A DNA stretch of 64,000 bases from Halorarum salinum (GTDB lineage Archaea; Halobacteriota; Halobacteria; Halobacteriales; Haloferacaceae): positions 124,001-188,000 of the forward strand of contig NZ_CP058580.1 in NCBI RefSeq assembly GCF_013402875.1. Reading direction: 5' to 3'. Below the pieces are notes generated by a model. It saw nothing but the letters and a program-made list of their open reading frames with translations, was not told the DNA's origin and made no database searches. A program made the translations under genes and the position numbers. The stretch's first letter is position 1. Each line of letters starts with the position of its first letter. This document shows, piece by piece, positions 27,678 through 37,322 of this stretch.

Positions 27678-28358
27678 CTATCCGCCCCCCGCAAGCGTCT
27701 CGCGGGTTGCCCGGTTCAGCAGTTCGAGCACCTCGCGTGCACGTTCGGGGAGGTCGGACTGGGGCGCCGCCAGCCCCGGTTGGCCCTCGGGGTCCGGGTT
27801 CCCCACGACGACGCAGCCCACCATCCCGAGACCCTCGTGGGGGAGACAGAAGTAGTCGTACACCCCCTCCGTCTCGAACGTCCGCTCGAACCGCTGGTCG
27901 TTCTCCATCAGCCCGCTGTCCCAGCCCTCGACGCCCTCGGGCACCCGTCCGGGTTTCCCCGCGTCCGCGTGGTAGGCGGTCGTCGTGTGGTTCCCGTCGT
28001 GGTTCTCCCAGACGACGGTGCCGCCGGTCTCGATCCAGACGAGCGCCGGCTCGAAGTAGTGGGTGCCGTTCGAGTCCATCTCCACCTCCGCGCTCCCGCT
28101 GGGGCTCGAGATCGGTTCGACGTCCTCGCCGGGGACGTGGTCGTCGTCGTCCCCGTCGGAGTCGTCCGAGTCGTCGTCCTGCTCCGGGGTGTCGTCGTCG
28201 CGTCCCGGGGCGTCGTCGGTCGGCCCGGCGGTGCGGGTCGGCGTCGCGTCGGTCCCGTCGGCGGGCGTTCCGTCCGCACCCGACGGCGTGGCGAGACAGC
28301 CGCTCGCGCCTCCGACGGTCGCTCCCATCCCGATCGCAACGAACGTTCGTCGATTCAT
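27678..28358 (-). CDS. Halocyanin-type blue copper lipoprotein
   Basis: 226 residues. It has a twin-arginine-like start (NRRTFVAIG), a lipobox Cys near residue 21, and an Asp/Thr/Pro-rich linker of about 70 residues. The C-terminal cupredoxin domain has copper ligands His in DGNHTTTAYH and Cys, His and Met in YDYFCLPHEGLGM. It should be an extracellular membrane-anchored electron carrier. The ATG at 28358 is preferred to a GTG two codons before. About 50 residues follow the copper site (SDLPERAREVLELLNRA), probably a helix. Confidence 0.85.
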   Translation of the reverse strand: MNRRTFVAIGMGATVGGASGCLATPSGADGTPADGTDATPTRTAGPTDDAPGRDDDTPEQDDDSDDSDGDDDDHVPGEDVEPISSPSGSAEVEMDSNGTHYFEPALVWIETGGTVVWENHDGNHTTTAYHADAGKPGRVPEGVEGWDSGLMENDQRFERTFETEGVYDYFCLPHEGLGMVGCVVVGNPDPEGQPGLAAPQSDLPERAREVLELLNRATRETLAGGG

Positions 28359-28505
28359 GGCCACTATACGACGCCTAGAAGCATTGTAATTGGATGCTTA
28401 CCCGGGAGCTTCGGGGCACCGGAGGGAGGTCGGCGCGTCCGGCCCGGACGAGGTCCCACGGTCGACCCGGGCCGGCGCCGCCGTCGATGCGTCAGCGTCG
28501 GCTCG

Positions 28506-29108
28506 TTACTCGAAGAGCTGGGTGGCCTGCTCGTAGCGGGCGTTGGGCTCCTCCCAGTCGACGACCTCGAAGAACGCGTCCACGAAGTCCCCGCGGGCCG
28601 GCCCGTAGTCGTAGTAGTACGAGTGCTCCCACACGTCCAGCGCCAGAATCGGGTGCGAGCCCCAGAGGGCGCCCTGGTCGTGCTTGTCCACCACGACGTT
28701 CTGTAACTGGTTCGAGAACGAGTCGTACACGAGCAGCGCCCAGCCCGAGGCGTTACCCGCCGCGGCCTCGAACTCGCCCTTCCAGCCCTCGTAGCTCCCG
28801 AAGTCCTCCTCGATGCGGTCCGCCAGGGCGCCCGAGGCGTCGTCGCCGCCGTCGGGGCTCATGTTCTGCCAGAACAGGTCGTGGAGGATGTGCCCACAGC
28901 CGTTGTGAGTCACGTTCCGCAGCGCGCTGCCCGACGTGTCGAACTCGCCGCTCTCGCGGTTCTGTTCGAGCGTCTCCTCGGCGCTGTTCCAGCCGTTGAC
29001 GTAGCCCTGGTGGTGGGTGTCGTGGTGCCAGGTCAGCACCTGCTCGCTGATGTGCGGCTCTAAGGCGTCGTACTCGTACGGTAGCGGATCGAGTTCGTGG
29101 TCGGTCAT
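28506..29108 (-). CDS. sod: Superoxide dismutase, Mn/Fe type
   Basis: 200 residues, the usual length. Metal ligands are His in ALEPHIS, His in NGCGHILHD, and Asp and His in LDVWEHSYYYDY. WHHDTHHQGYVNGWN is the conserved second-shell motif with Tyr. The cytosolic enzyme converts superoxide to oxygen and peroxide. The ATG at 29108 begins MTDHELDPLPYEYDAL, as in haloarchaeal homologues. Metal preference (Mn is usual in haloarchaea) cannot be read with certainty. Confidence 0.95.
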   Translation of the reverse strand: MTDHELDPLPYEYDALEPHISEQVLTWHHDTHHQGYVNGWNSAEETLEQNRESGEFDTSGSALRNVTHNGCGHILHDLFWQNMSPDGGDDASGALADRIEEDFGSYEGWKGEFEAAAGNASGWALLVYDSFSNQLQNVVVDKHDQGALWGSHPILALDVWEHSYYYDYGPARGDFVDAFFEVVDWEEPNARYEQATQLFE

Positions 29109-29293
29109 GTGCGTGTTCGACCACGCCCGACGAGGGAAAGAAGGTTCCCTGAATAGTCTTTCAGTAGGGGAGTTGAGACGGGGTCGCACGCGGGGGCGAG
29201 TCCCCGATGGCGGCCCGTTCGAGGGCACTCCGACCGGGAACGCGTCGGCGCGAAAGCGACCACCGTTTTGTGCCGTCTCCCCGAAGCGCACGC

Positions 29294-30100
29294 ATGGACG
29301 GCATCACGACGCGCGACCCGGCCGCGGTCGAGGCGCTCGACGCGGGCGTCGCCTACTACACGGTGAAGCGGGTGAGCGGCGAGACGGTCCCGCCCCGCGC
29401 GGACGCCGTCAACTCGATCGCCTGTTTCGGCGACGCGGCGACGGGACGTTCCGATCCGGACCGCCTCGCCGTCGACGGGGACGGCGAGCCCGCGGCGGCG
29501 ACGCGACCGCGGTTCGCCTGGGACTGGGTCTGCCCGACCGACGACACGTACCGCGACCGCCTGTGCTCACTCGTCGACCGCTGCGTCGGCGCGAGCCCGG
29601 ACGTCCGCCTGATGACCGTCGGCTTCCCGGGTGAGGGGTTCTGTCGCTGTGACCGGTGCGAGCGCCGGTTCCGCCGGAGCGACCGCGAGGACCGGACGGC
29701 CTGGCGGGCGTCCGTCGTCGCGGGGTTCGTGGAGCACGTCGCCGGGCGGGTCCCCGGCCGCCTGACGCTGACGGTCCACCCCGATCCGTACCCCGGGCAC
29801 CTGCGCACGCGGCGCGGCGTCGACCTTGGCCGGCTCTGCGGCGTCGTCGACGAGGTGCTCGTCCCGCTGTGCGATCCCGAGTACGCGACGACGTACTGGC
29901 TGGGGAGCATCGCCCGCGGGTTCGCGACCGCGTTCGAGGGCGACGTGACGGTTCAGCTCTCCGCGGCGCCGTCCGACCCGAGGCGGTTTGACGCCGCCGT
30001 CCGCGCGGTCGCCCCGCACGCCGACCGTGTCGTCGCGGGCGGGTCACGCGAGGCGCTCGAACCCGTCCACGCCCGACCCGACCGCGCGCCGTCGGCGTGA
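29294..30100 (+). CDS. Hypothetical protein, possibly TIM-barrel type
   Basis: 268 residues. It includes a Cys cluster (GFCRCDRCERRF near residue 116) and beta-alpha-like pieces ending in ARTIC-free strands such as RLTLTVHPDPYPG and VDEVLVPLCDPEYATTYW. The alternation of strands and helices resembles glycoside-hydrolase-like TIM barrels with a short zinc knuckle. This is a weak structural guess and no activity is claimed. The ATG at 29294 lies 185 bp beyond the divergent sod start. Confidence 0.6.
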   Translation: MDGITTRDPAAVEALDAGVAYYTVKRVSGETVPPRADAVNSIACFGDAATGRSDPDRLAVDGDGEPAAATRPRFAWDWVCPTDDTYRDRLCSLVDRCVGASPDVRLMTVGFPGEGFCRCDRCERRFRRSDREDRTAWRASVVAGFVEHVAGRVPGRLTLTVHPDPYPGHLRTRRGVDLGRLCGVVDEVLVPLCDPEYATTYWLGSIARGFATAFEGDVTVQLSAAPSDPRRFDAAVRAVAPHADRVVAGGSREALEPVHARPDRAPSA

Positions 30101-30146
30101 CCTCCGTCGGCGCACCGTCGGCGCGACTTCCGCTCTCCCGCACGAC

Positions 30147-31496
30147 TCACTCGACGTTCCGCTGGCGGGGCTGGAGCACCTCGTAGAGTGCGGTCCCGAG
30201 CTGGTTGATCGCCAGCGCCGTCAGGAACAGCGCGAGCGCCGGGAAGACGTACGCCCACCAGGTGAACGCGTTCGAGGACTCGAGCCCCACGGCGACGGCG
30301 TACCCCCACGAGCCGACGTCGTCGTCGACGACGCCGAGGTAGGAGAACGTCGCCTCCATGATGAGGACGAACGGGACCTGGGTCGTCAGCCCCGCGATGA
30401 CGGTGCCCGAGACGTTCGGAACGAGGTGGCGCCGGATCACGTCCACCCGCCGGGCGCCCGCGCTCTCGGCGGCCAGCACGTAGCCCGCGTCCCGCCGGCG
30501 GGCGGCGTCGTTCCGGACGCGCCGGGCGATGCGATCCCAGTCGAACAGGCCGAACAGCAGGATGAGCGCCACGACGCTCGGCCCGTAGAGGAACATGACC
30601 ATCAGGTAGACGACGAACGCCGGCACGGCCTGCTGGAGGTCGACGTAGCGCATCAGGACCACGTCGACCCGGCCGCCGTAGTAGGCCGCGACGGTGCCGA
30701 CGACCGTCGCGATGGGGACGAGGATGACCGCGGTGATGACGGTCACCTCCAGCGCGAGTCGCGCCCCCGCGAACACGTACGCCAGCACGTCCTGCCCGAT
30801 GGGGGTCGTCCCGAGCGGGTGGATCAGCGTCCCGTGGCACAGCCCGTCCACGGCGCCGGTCGGGCAGTAGCGCCGCACGTCCATCGATCCCGCCGCCCAG
30901 AACGGCGGGAGGCTGCTCGGCTCCCCCCGGGTCGCCACCTCGAAGCCGCGGGGCGCGACCCGCGGATGCCCCCAGAGCCGCGGGCCGAGCAGGCCCGCGA
31001 CCGTGAAGACGGCGAGGTACGCCAGGCTGAGCGTCGCCCCGCGTCGCTCCCGGAGGTCCGCCCAGTACTGCTTCGTCAGCCTGGGCCTGCGGGCCAGCGG
31101 CAGGGCGACGTAGAAGAACAGGACGACGATCGACAGCAGCGAGAGCCAGTCGATGATCGTCGGGTTCCACGAGCCGACCAGCACCAGCCCCGGCGCCACG
31201 AACAGGTAGTCGTACAGGAAGACGGCCGACAGCGCCAGCAACGAGCCGACGAACGCGAGTGCGGTCCGCGTGACGACGATGCCGGCCCCGGCGTGCTCGT
31301 CCCAGTCGAGGTCGGTGAACGTCGGCCCCGCCCCGGCCGTCGCTCCACCCCCGTCCGTCATCGGGTCGTGTCCGCCCGTCGCGGAGTCGTCCACGGCAGA
31401 CGTCGGGTCGTTCCCGGCGTCGGTCGACGCGTCACGTCCCGCGGACGCCGTGTTCGTGTCGTCCGTGTCCGCCGCCGGGTCGGGGTCGGTCGTCAT
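30147..31496 (-). CDS. dppC: Dipeptide/oligopeptide-type ABC transporter permease (DppC-like)
   Basis: 449 residues, longer than the usual 300 because of an acidic Asp/Thr/Gly-rich leader of about 65 residues and an extra pair of membrane segments before the core. The core has HPLGTTPIGQDVLAYV near residue 217 and the permease EAA-type loop (AAESAGARRVDVIRRHLVPN) near 334. It is the last gene of a four-gene operon. The insertion between the first segments (residues about 165-215) carries two Cys and lies outside the membrane. Confidence 0.85.
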   Translation of the reverse strand: MTTDPDPAADTDDTNTASAGRDASTDAGNDPTSAVDDSATGGHDPMTDGGGATAGAGPTFTDLDWDEHAGAGIVVTRTALAFVGSLLALSAVFLYDYLFVAPGLVLVGSWNPTIIDWLSLLSIVVLFFYVALPLARRPRLTKQYWADLRERRGATLSLAYLAVFTVAGLLGPRLWGHPRVAPRGFEVATRGEPSSLPPFWAAGSMDVRRYCPTGAVDGLCHGTLIHPLGTTPIGQDVLAYVFAGARLALEVTVITAVILVPIATVVGTVAAYYGGRVDVVLMRYVDLQQAVPAFVVYLMVMFLYGPSVVALILLFGLFDWDRIARRVRNDAARRRDAGYVLAAESAGARRVDVIRRHLVPNVSGTVIAGLTTQVPFVLIMEATFSYLGVVDDDVGSWGYAVAVGLESSNAFTWWAYVFPALALFLTALAINQLGTALYEVLQPRQRNVE

Positions 31497-32476
31497 CGTC
31501 GCTCCCCACCCCCGGCGACCCGCGGGTCGAGCGCGGACGACGCGAGGTCCTGCAGGAGGTTCGCGGTCAGCGCGGTCACGACCAGCAGCGACACCGTCGT
31601 GAGGACGAGGCCGACGTCCCGGTCGAGAAAGCCCGTGTAGGAGGCCGTCCCGACGCCCGGAACCCCGAGCACGATCTCGACGACGTAGACGGTGACGAAC
31701 AGCACGACGAGCACCTCCGAGACGACCAGCGCCAGGAGCGGCGAGGCCGCGTTGCGGACGACGTGTCGGTACACGCGCCGGCGCGCGACGCCGTTCGCCC
31801 GGAGCGTCTTGACGAACTCCCGGGCGGCGATCTCCCGGGACTCGGTCCGCACCCACAGCACCTGCGCCCCGAAGAGGTTGATCCCCAGGATGGCCGCCGC
31901 GGGCGCGAGCGCGAGCAGGTTCGACGGCGCCGTCAGCGGGAGGTCGATGGCGTAGCCGACGAGCGCGTCCAGCGGGGTGTCGGTCCGGCGCGTCACGAGC
32001 ACGAGCGCCTCGCCGGCGACGAACGCGGGGAGACAGAGGCAGACGTAGCCGAGGAGGCGGCCGGCGGCGTCGGAGATGCCGCCGCGCAGCGCCGCGACCG
32101 TCCCGACGGCGACGCTCAGGGCGGCGGAGACGAGCACGCCCGGCACGACGTACGCCAGCGTCCGGGGGATCGTCCGCGCGAGGACCGCGTTGACGCTCGT
32201 CCCGTAGGAGAACGAGTGGCCGAACTCCAGGGTGAGAAACGCGACGAGCCAGCCCACGTAGCGGTCCCACAGCGGGCGGTTCCGCCCGCGCGCCTCCCGG
32301 TAGGCCGCTTGCGCCTCGACCGCCGCCTCGTGGCCGCCGTTCTGGGCGGCCAGCCAGCCGACGACCGCCTCGTTCGGGTCGGGCGTCAGCGCGAGAAAGA
32401 GGAACAGCGCGGTCACGAACAGCCACGCGGCGAAGACCGTCCACGCCAGCCGGAACCCGACGTATCGCGCCCTCAT
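31493..32476 (-). CDS. dppB: Dipeptide/oligopeptide-type ABC transporter permease (DppB-like)
   Basis: 327 residues with six membrane segments. The LEFGHSFSYGTSVNAVL motif and the cytosolic coupling loop (FVKTLRANGVARRRVYRHVVRNA) near residue 220-243 are as in DppB/OppB permeases. The ATG overlaps the stop of the ATPase gene upstream, and its own stop overlaps the dppC-like start by four bases. It pairs with the DppC-like protein to make the membrane channel. Confidence 0.88.
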   Translation of the reverse strand: MRARYVGFRLAWTVFAAWLFVTALFLFLALTPDPNEAVVGWLAAQNGGHEAAVEAQAAYREARGRNRPLWDRYVGWLVAFLTLEFGHSFSYGTSVNAVLARTIPRTLAYVVPGVLVSAALSVAVGTVAALRGGISDAAGRLLGYVCLCLPAFVAGEALVLVTRRTDTPLDALVGYAIDLPLTAPSNLLALAPAAAILGINLFGAQVLWVRTESREIAAREFVKTLRANGVARRRVYRHVVRNAASPLLALVVSEVLVVLFVTVYVVEIVLGVPGVGTASYTGFLDRDVGLVLTTVSLLVVTALTANLLQDLASSALDPRVAGGGERR

Positions 32477-33804
32477 CGCCGGGCCGCCTCCGGGACCGCC
32501 TCGACGGCGTCGTCGTGCAGGTGACAGGTGACCCGGCGGTCGTCGCCGGTTCCGACCGTCCCCGGGCGCTCCGTGGCGCAGGGGGACCACAGCGGTTCGG
32601 CCGCCGACGGCAGGCCCGGGTCGCGGTCGCCGCGGGCGATCGCGGCCGCGGCGTCGACGAGCGCCGCGGCCGCCGACGGGACCGTCCCGTCCTCGACCGA
32701 CACCGGCACGTCGTACGCCTCGCGGACCAGCGCCCGGAGGTCGGCGCCGTCGGCCGGCAGGTCGGCATCGCTCGTGTCCCGGCCGGCCCCTGCCGGCGCC
32801 TCACCCGCCCGTTCCCGAGGGGCGTCGAGGTCGACGGTGCCGTCCGCGACGTCGAGCGCGAGCCGGAACAGCCGGCGGTACGCACCCCGCTCGACCGACA
32901 GGTCGTCCGGGGGTACGACCGACGGGCAGCGCGGGTGGAACCGACAGCCCGACGGCGGGTCCGCGGGGTCGGGCACCTCGCCGGCGAGCCCCTCGCGGTC
33001 GCCCGCTCTCGACCCGCCGACGCTCGGCACGGCCTCGACCATCGCCCGCGTGTAGGGGTGGTCCGGGTCCGCGAACGTCGTCCCCGTCGGGCCGACCTCC
33101 ACGAGTTCGCCGGCGTACATCACGCCGACGCGGTCACAGAGCTCCCTGATGACGTTCATGTCGTGACTGATGAGCAGCACGGAGAGCCCGAACTCCCGCC
33201 GGAGGGCGCCGAGGAGTTCGAGCACCTGCGCCTGGATGGAGACGTCGAGCGCCGACACGGGCTCGTCGGCGACGACGAGGTCCGGGTTCAACACCAGCGC
33301 CCGCGCGATGGCGGCGCGCTGCTTCTGCCCGCCGGAGAGCTCGTGGGGGTAGCGGTCGGCGTGGCCCGGCGCGAGCCCGACCCGGTCGAGCAGGTCCGTC
33401 ACGACCGACGCGCGGACGTCGCCGTCGCGGACGCCGTGGACCCGGAGCGGTTCGGCGACCGACTCCCGGACGGTCATCCTGGGGTCGAAGCTGTCCGCCG
33501 GGTTCTGGAGGACGAGTTGCGCCCGGCGCCGGAACGCCCTGAGTTCGCCGGCGTCGTAGCCGGTCACGTCCTCGCCGCCGAACCGGACCGTTCCGCCGGT
33601 CGGCTCCTCCAGCCGGAGGAGGCTGCGCGCGGCCGTCGACTTGCCACAGCCCGACTCGCCGAGCAGGCCGAACACCTCCCCCTCCCGCACCTCGAAGCTG
33701 ACGCCGTCGACCGCTCGAACGGCGCCGGTCCGTCGGTTCAACAGCCCCTCCGTGACGGGGTAGTGCTTCTCCAGCCCGTCGACGGCGAGCAGCGGATCGC
33801 TCAC
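32473..33804 (-). CDS. dppF: Dipeptide-type ABC transporter ATP-binding protein (DppF-like)
   Basis: 443 residues from a GTG that overlaps the preceding stop. It has Walker [10 protein letters not shown] near residue 51, signature [15 protein letters not shown] near 158, Walker [13 protein letters not shown] and the H-loop LLISHD. It also has the Cys-rich C-terminal motif of peptide-type ATPases ([10 protein letters not shown]), which in relatives holds an Fe-S cluster or zinc. A 120-residue extension beyond that domain includes a Cys near its end (VTCHLH). It forms a heterodimer with the DppD-like ATPase. Confidence 0.88.
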   Translation of the reverse strand: MSDPLLAVDGLEKHYPVTEGLLNRRTGAVRAVDGVSFEVREGEVFGLLGESGCGKSTAARSLLRLEEPTGGTVRFGGEDVTGYDAGELRAFRRRAQLVLQNPADSFDPRMTVRESVAEPLRVHGVRDGDVRASVVTDLLDRVGLAPGHADRYPHELSGGQKQRAAIARALVLNPDLVVADEPVSALDVSIQAQVLELLGALRREFGLSVLLISHDMNVIRELCDRVGVMYAGELVEVGPTGTTFADPDHPYTRAMVEAVPSVGGSRAGDREGLAGEVPDPADPPSGCRFHPRCPSVVPPDDLSVERGAYRRLFRLALDVADGTVDLDAPRERAGEAPAGAGRDTSDADLPADGADLRALVREAYDVPVSVEDGTVPSAAAALVDAAAAIARGDRDPGLPSAAEPLWSPCATERPGTVGTGDDRRVTCHLHDDAVEAVPEAARR

Positions 33805-34886
33805 GGCTCACCCCCGACGGCGTCGTCGGCCGCCGACGCCGGGGTGCCCGACGACGACGAATCGGCGCTGGGGGTCGCCCCTCCACCGTCCAGCGACGCG
33901 GGGTCCGCGTTCACCGAGTCGTCGTAGTAGACGCAGGAGACGCGCCGGCCCTCCGCCCGGCCGAGCTCGTGGAGGGGCGGCTGGTCGCCGCCCCGGCAGG
34001 CGTCGACGGCGTCGGGACAGCGCGGGTGGAACCGACAGCCCGACGGCGGGTCCGCGGGGTCGGGCGGCTCCCCCTCGATGGGACGCATCTCGTCCCCCCG
34101 GCCCGGCAGGCTCGCGAGCAGCCCCCGGGTGTAGGGGTGGGTCGGGTTCTCGAAGACGGACGCGGCCGATCCGGTCTCCATGACCTTCCCGCCGTAGAGG
34201 ACGATCACGCGGTCGGCGACCTCGTAGACGACGCCGAGGTCGTGGGTGACGAGCAGGACGCCCACGTCGAGCTCGGCCGCGAGGTCGGCGAACAGGTCGA
34301 GGATCGCCGCCTCGGTCGTGACGTCGAGCGCGGTGGTCGGCTCGTCGGCGATCAGCACGTCGGGGTCGGCGGCCAGCGCCATCGCGATGAGGACGCGCTG
34401 GCGCATCCCGCCCGAGAACTGGTGGGGGTACTCGGCGCAGCGCTCGCGCGGGTTCGGAATGCCCACCTCCGCGAGCAGTTCGACCGCGCGCTCGCGGGCC
34501 CGCTCCCGGCCCACGTCGCGGTGGGCGCGGAGCGCCTCGACGACGTGCGCGCGGACGGTGTACACGGGGTCGAGCGCGTTCTGGGGGTTCTGGAACACGT
34601 AGGCGATGCCGTCGCCGCGGACCTCCCGCAGGGACGACTCCGGGGCGTCGAGGAGGTCCTCGCCGTCGAACCGGAGGCGGTCGGCCTCGACCCGGGCGGG
34701 CGGTTCGGCGAGAAGGCGGGTGATCGACTCGCAGGTGACCGTCTTGCCCGACCCGGACTCGCCGACGAGACACACCGTCTCGCCCGGCGAGACCGACAGG
34801 TCCAATCCGTCGACGGCGTGGACGGTGCCGTCCCGCGTCCCGAACGTCGTCCGGAGGTTCCTGACGTCCAGCAGTTCGTCGCTCAT
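33801..34886 (-). CDS. dppD: Dipeptide-type ABC transporter ATP-binding protein (DppD-like)
   Basis: 361 residues. It has Walker A GESGSGKT near residue 41, signature FSGGMRQRVLIAMAL near 153, Walker B VLIADEPTTALD, the H-loop VLLVTHD, and the [10 protein letters not shown] motif near 290. The first gene of the operon, it is translationally coupled to the next three genes. No substrate-binding protein gene is present on either side, which is unusual for this import family, so either a distant binding protein serves it or the substrate is unknown. The tail is Ser/Asp/Ala-rich. Confidence 0.9.
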   Translation of the reverse strand: MSDELLDVRNLRTTFGTRDGTVHAVDGLDLSVSPGETVCLVGESGSGKTVTCESITRLLAEPPARVEADRLRFDGEDLLDAPESSLREVRGDGIAYVFQNPQNALDPVYTVRAHVVEALRAHRDVGRERARERAVELLAEVGIPNPRERCAEYPHQFSGGMRQRVLIAMALAADPDVLIADEPTTALDVTTEAAILDLFADLAAELDVGVLLVTHDLGVVYEVADRVIVLYGGKVMETGSAASVFENPTHPYTRGLLASLPGRGDEMRPIEGEPPDPADPPSGCRFHPRCPDAVDACRGGDQPPLHELGRAEGRRVSCVYYDDSVNADPASLDGGGATPSADSSSSGTPASAADDAVGGEP

Positions 34887-35311
34887 CGGCGTCGCGGGCG
34901 GGGTCGGCGGAGGAGCGCCGGTCCTCGGCGGGGGAACGCGGCGGGTCGACGGGAGGTACGTGAGACCATACCTCGGGTGGAGAGTCGGGGTACCTAAATG
35001 GTAGGGAAGCTGAAACCACCGTTTCAGCGTTCGGGGGCGGGCGAACCGGACGTCCACGGCGCGGACGGGCGACGGGGACCCGGACGACCCCGCTCGCGAT
35101 CGCCCGCGGGCGTCGAACCCGGCAGGTCGAGGTGTCTCATCGCCCCGACTTATGTGTGGGAAATCCTGACGTGCTCGTGGGTGACCCGGTTGACTGTCGG
35201 ATTCGCCCACGCAGTCCCATCGGTGGGAGCGGAGCGCCCGTCGCGGGACGGGCGCCGTTTTCGGGACGCTCCGGTCGAGGAGTCCGGTCGCCGCCCGGGC
35301 GGCCGAACCGA
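34887..35311. promoter_or_regulatory. Upstream region of the dipeptide-type ABC operon, with a hairpin repeat
   Basis: These 425 bp contain no convincing gene. A perfect inverted repeat GCTGAAAC-CACC-GTTTCAGC lies at 35009-35028. On the minus strand it is followed about 20 bp later by AT-richer CCATTTAGGTA (34991-35001), which could be a TATA box about 105 bp before the dppD start. The repeat could be an operator; it lies too far from any gene end to be an obvious terminator. The rest is GC-rich without recognised features. Confidence 0.4.
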
Positions 35312-35761
35312 CTACCGGAGGTGGAGTTCGTCGAACAGGTCGCGGACGCGGCGCTCGACGGTCGTCCGGACTCCTCGGACCTCGGCCAGTTCGCGCCCGC
35401 CCGGGTCGGGGAGGTCCCACTCGTGTAGGGCGACGTCGGATTCGGCCCCGCTCACGTCCAGCGTCGAACAGCCCATCGTGGCGACGTGGTCGCAGGTCCG
35501 GAGTTCCGCGGGCGGGATCTCCCTCGGCGTCCGGCCCGACAGGTCGACGTCGAGTTCGGCCATCGCGTCGACCACGACCGGATGCACCGCCTCCGCCGGG
35601 TGCGTGCCGCCGGTCAGGATCTCGACCCGGTCGGTCAGCCCCCGCCGGTCGCGTTCGCGCTCGGCGAAGGCGGCGGCCATCTGGGACCGGCCGGCGTTCC
35701 GCACGCAGACGAAGGCGATGCGGGTCGCGTCGGTTCCGGCCTCGTTCGTGGTATCGGTCAT
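35312..35761 (-). CDS. arsC: Low-molecular-weight phosphatase-fold arsenate reductase
   Basis: 149 residues. The active-site loop is CVRNAGRSQMA near residue 20 (pattern C-X5-R-S), and a general-acid Asp lies in HEWDLPDP near residue 115. This is the fold of low-molecular-weight protein tyrosine phosphatases and thioredoxin-type arsenate reductases. Following acr3 and arsR on the same strand it very probably reduces arsenate to arsenite for export. A resolving Cys pair of ArsC is suggested by the Cys in RTCDHVATMGCS. The electron donor is unknown. Confidence 0.82.
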   Translation of the reverse strand: MTDTTNEAGTDATRIAFVCVRNAGRSQMAAAFAERERDRRGLTDRVEILTGGTHPAEAVHPVVVDAMAELDVDLSGRTPREIPPAELRTCDHVATMGCSTLDVSGAESDVALHEWDLPDPGGRELAEVRGVRTTVERRVRDLFDELHLR

Positions 35762-35814
35762 CGTGAGCTCGTGTCAGTCGTCGAGTCGGTCATGGCAGGT
35801 GTGAGCCGCATCGA

Positions 35815-36867
35815 TCAGTCGGAGGAGGCGACCCCGCCGGTTCCGAGCCCGGCGGGGAAGACGCGGTCCTTCGTCGCCAGCGCGACCCGGACGAGCGCGA
35901 GCATCACCGGCACCTCGATGAGCGGGCCGACGACGGTCGCGAGCGCGACGTCGCTGGCGACGCCGAAGACGGCGACCGCGACGGCGATGGCGAGTTCGAA
36001 GTTGTTCGAGGAGGCGGTGAACGCGACGCTGACGCCCTCGGCGTACTCGAACCCGAGCGCGGCCGATGCGCCGTAGGCGAGCGCCCACGTCCCCGCGAAG
36101 AAGACGAACAGCGGGGCGGCGATCAGCGCGATGGTCTCGGGGTTGGTCACGATGTACTCCCCCTTCAGCGCGAACATCGCGACGACCGTGAACAGCAGTC
36201 CGAGGAGGCCGAGCGGCGAGATCCTGGGGAGAATCCGCGACTCGTACGCCTCGCGGCCGACCGTCCGGAACGCGACCCGCCGGGTGAGGTAGCCGAGCAC
36301 GAGCGGCCCGCCGAGGAAGACGAGCACCGTCTGCGCGATGAGCCCGGTCGAGACGTCCACCGCCGTCCCGCGGAGGACCGTCAGGAAGAGGAACGCGTAC
36401 GGGACGAACAGCGCGATCTGGAGCAGGCTGTTCACGCCGACGCAGACGGCACACAGCTCCCCGTTGCCCGCGGCGAGTTCGTTCCAGACGAGCACCATCG
36501 CGATGCAGGGCGCGATGCCGACGATCACGAGCCCGGTGACGAACGCGGGGTGGCCGCCGAGGAACGTCGTCGCCAGCCCGTACATCACGAACGGCGCGAC
36601 CAGCCAGTTGAACGCGAGCGTCAGCGCGATCTCCCGGCGGGCGGTCCGGGTCACGCGCGGCACCCGGTCGTAGTCGATCGCCGCCATGATCGGGTAGATC
36701 ATCGCGAACAGTCCGACCGCGATGGGGAGGCTCGTCCCGTTCCACGTGACCGCGTTCAACAGGTCGGCCGCGCCCGGCGCGACGTAGCCGATCCCGACGC
36801 CGAGCGCCATCGCCAGCCCGATCCACAGCGTGAGATAGCGGTCGAGGACGCCGAGGTCGGAGCTCAC
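35815..36867 (-). CDS. acr3: Arsenite efflux permease, ACR3 family
   Basis: 350 residues with about ten membrane segments. The conserved Cys in VGIAPCIAMVLVWNELA near residue 115-125, and the Glu of SSNNFELAIAVA near 302, are the residues required for arsenite transport in the ACR3 family. The GTG at 36867 overlaps the arsR stop (GTGA), so it is translationally coupled. It exports arsenite, driven by proton exchange in relatives. It lies 53 bp before arsC. Confidence 0.9.
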   Translation of the reverse strand: MSSDLGVLDRYLTLWIGLAMALGVGIGYVAPGAADLLNAVTWNGTSLPIAVGLFAMIYPIMAAIDYDRVPRVTRTARREIALTLAFNWLVAPFVMYGLATTFLGGHPAFVTGLVIVGIAPCIAMVLVWNELAAGNGELCAVCVGVNSLLQIALFVPYAFLFLTVLRGTAVDVSTGLIAQTVLVFLGGPLVLGYLTRRVAFRTVGREAYESRILPRISPLGLLGLLFTVVAMFALKGEYIVTNPETIALIAAPLFVFFAGTWALAYGASAALGFEYAEGVSVAFTASSNNFELAIAVAVAVFGVASDVALATVVGPLIEVPVMLALVRVALATKDRVFPAGLGTGGVASSD

Positions 36868-37319
36868 GCGGAGCCCCCGGTCCCGGCGTCGCGGGCGGCG
36901 ATCCCGGCGTCGCCGGCAGCGCCCCCGCCCCCGCGGGTGGAGTCCAGCGCCGCCACGAGCGCGTCGGCCCGGTCGGTGGTGTCGTAGTAGCGCCATTTCC
37001 CCTCCTTGCGCCGCGTCAGCAGGCCCGCGTCGGTCAGGTCCGAGAGCGCGTGGCTCACCGCCGACTCGCTCACGTCGAGCAGGGGGTCGAACTCGCAGAC
37101 GCACAGCGCGCCGTCCGCGGCGGCGAGCAGGCGGACGACGGCGTAGCGCGTGTCGTTCCCGAGCGCCGAGAGGACGCGCGCGTCGGCCGCCGCGACGCCG
37201 AGGTCGGCCGCCCCTCGCAGCGAGTCCAGTTCCGCGAGGCGGTCGTCGAGGTCGGCCGCGCAGCACTCGCCGATCTCGTCGGCGATGAGCCGTTCGAGCC
37301 GGTCGGTCGATTCGGTCAT
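36864..37319 (-). CDS. arsR: ArsR-family metalloid-responsive repressor
   Basis: 151 residues. It has a winged helix with LSALGNDTRYAVVRLL, recognition helix SESAVSHALSDL, and the metal-sensing motif ALCVCEF (CxC) just before it, as in ArsR/SmtB repressors that bind As(III). Two further Cys (ECCAADL near residue 19) may add a ligand. It is the first gene of arsR-acr3-arsC. The operator at its start overlaps the promoter, so self-repression is expected. The ATG at 37319 fits a leaderless transcript with the TATA box about 27 bp away. Confidence 0.9.
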   Translation of the reverse strand: MTESTDRLERLIADEIGECCAADLDDRLAELDSLRGAADLGVAAADARVLSALGNDTRYAVVRLLAAADGALCVCEFDPLLDVSESAVSHALSDLTDAGLLTRRKEGKWRYYDTTDRADALVAALDSTRGGGGAAGDAGIAARDAGTGGSA

Positions 37320-37322
37320 CGA

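Noticed and set aside
29109-29293. N-terminal extension of the 268-residue hypothetical protein from 29207
   Set aside because: The added residues are Arg-rich and unlike the rest; the ATG at 29294 is the better start.
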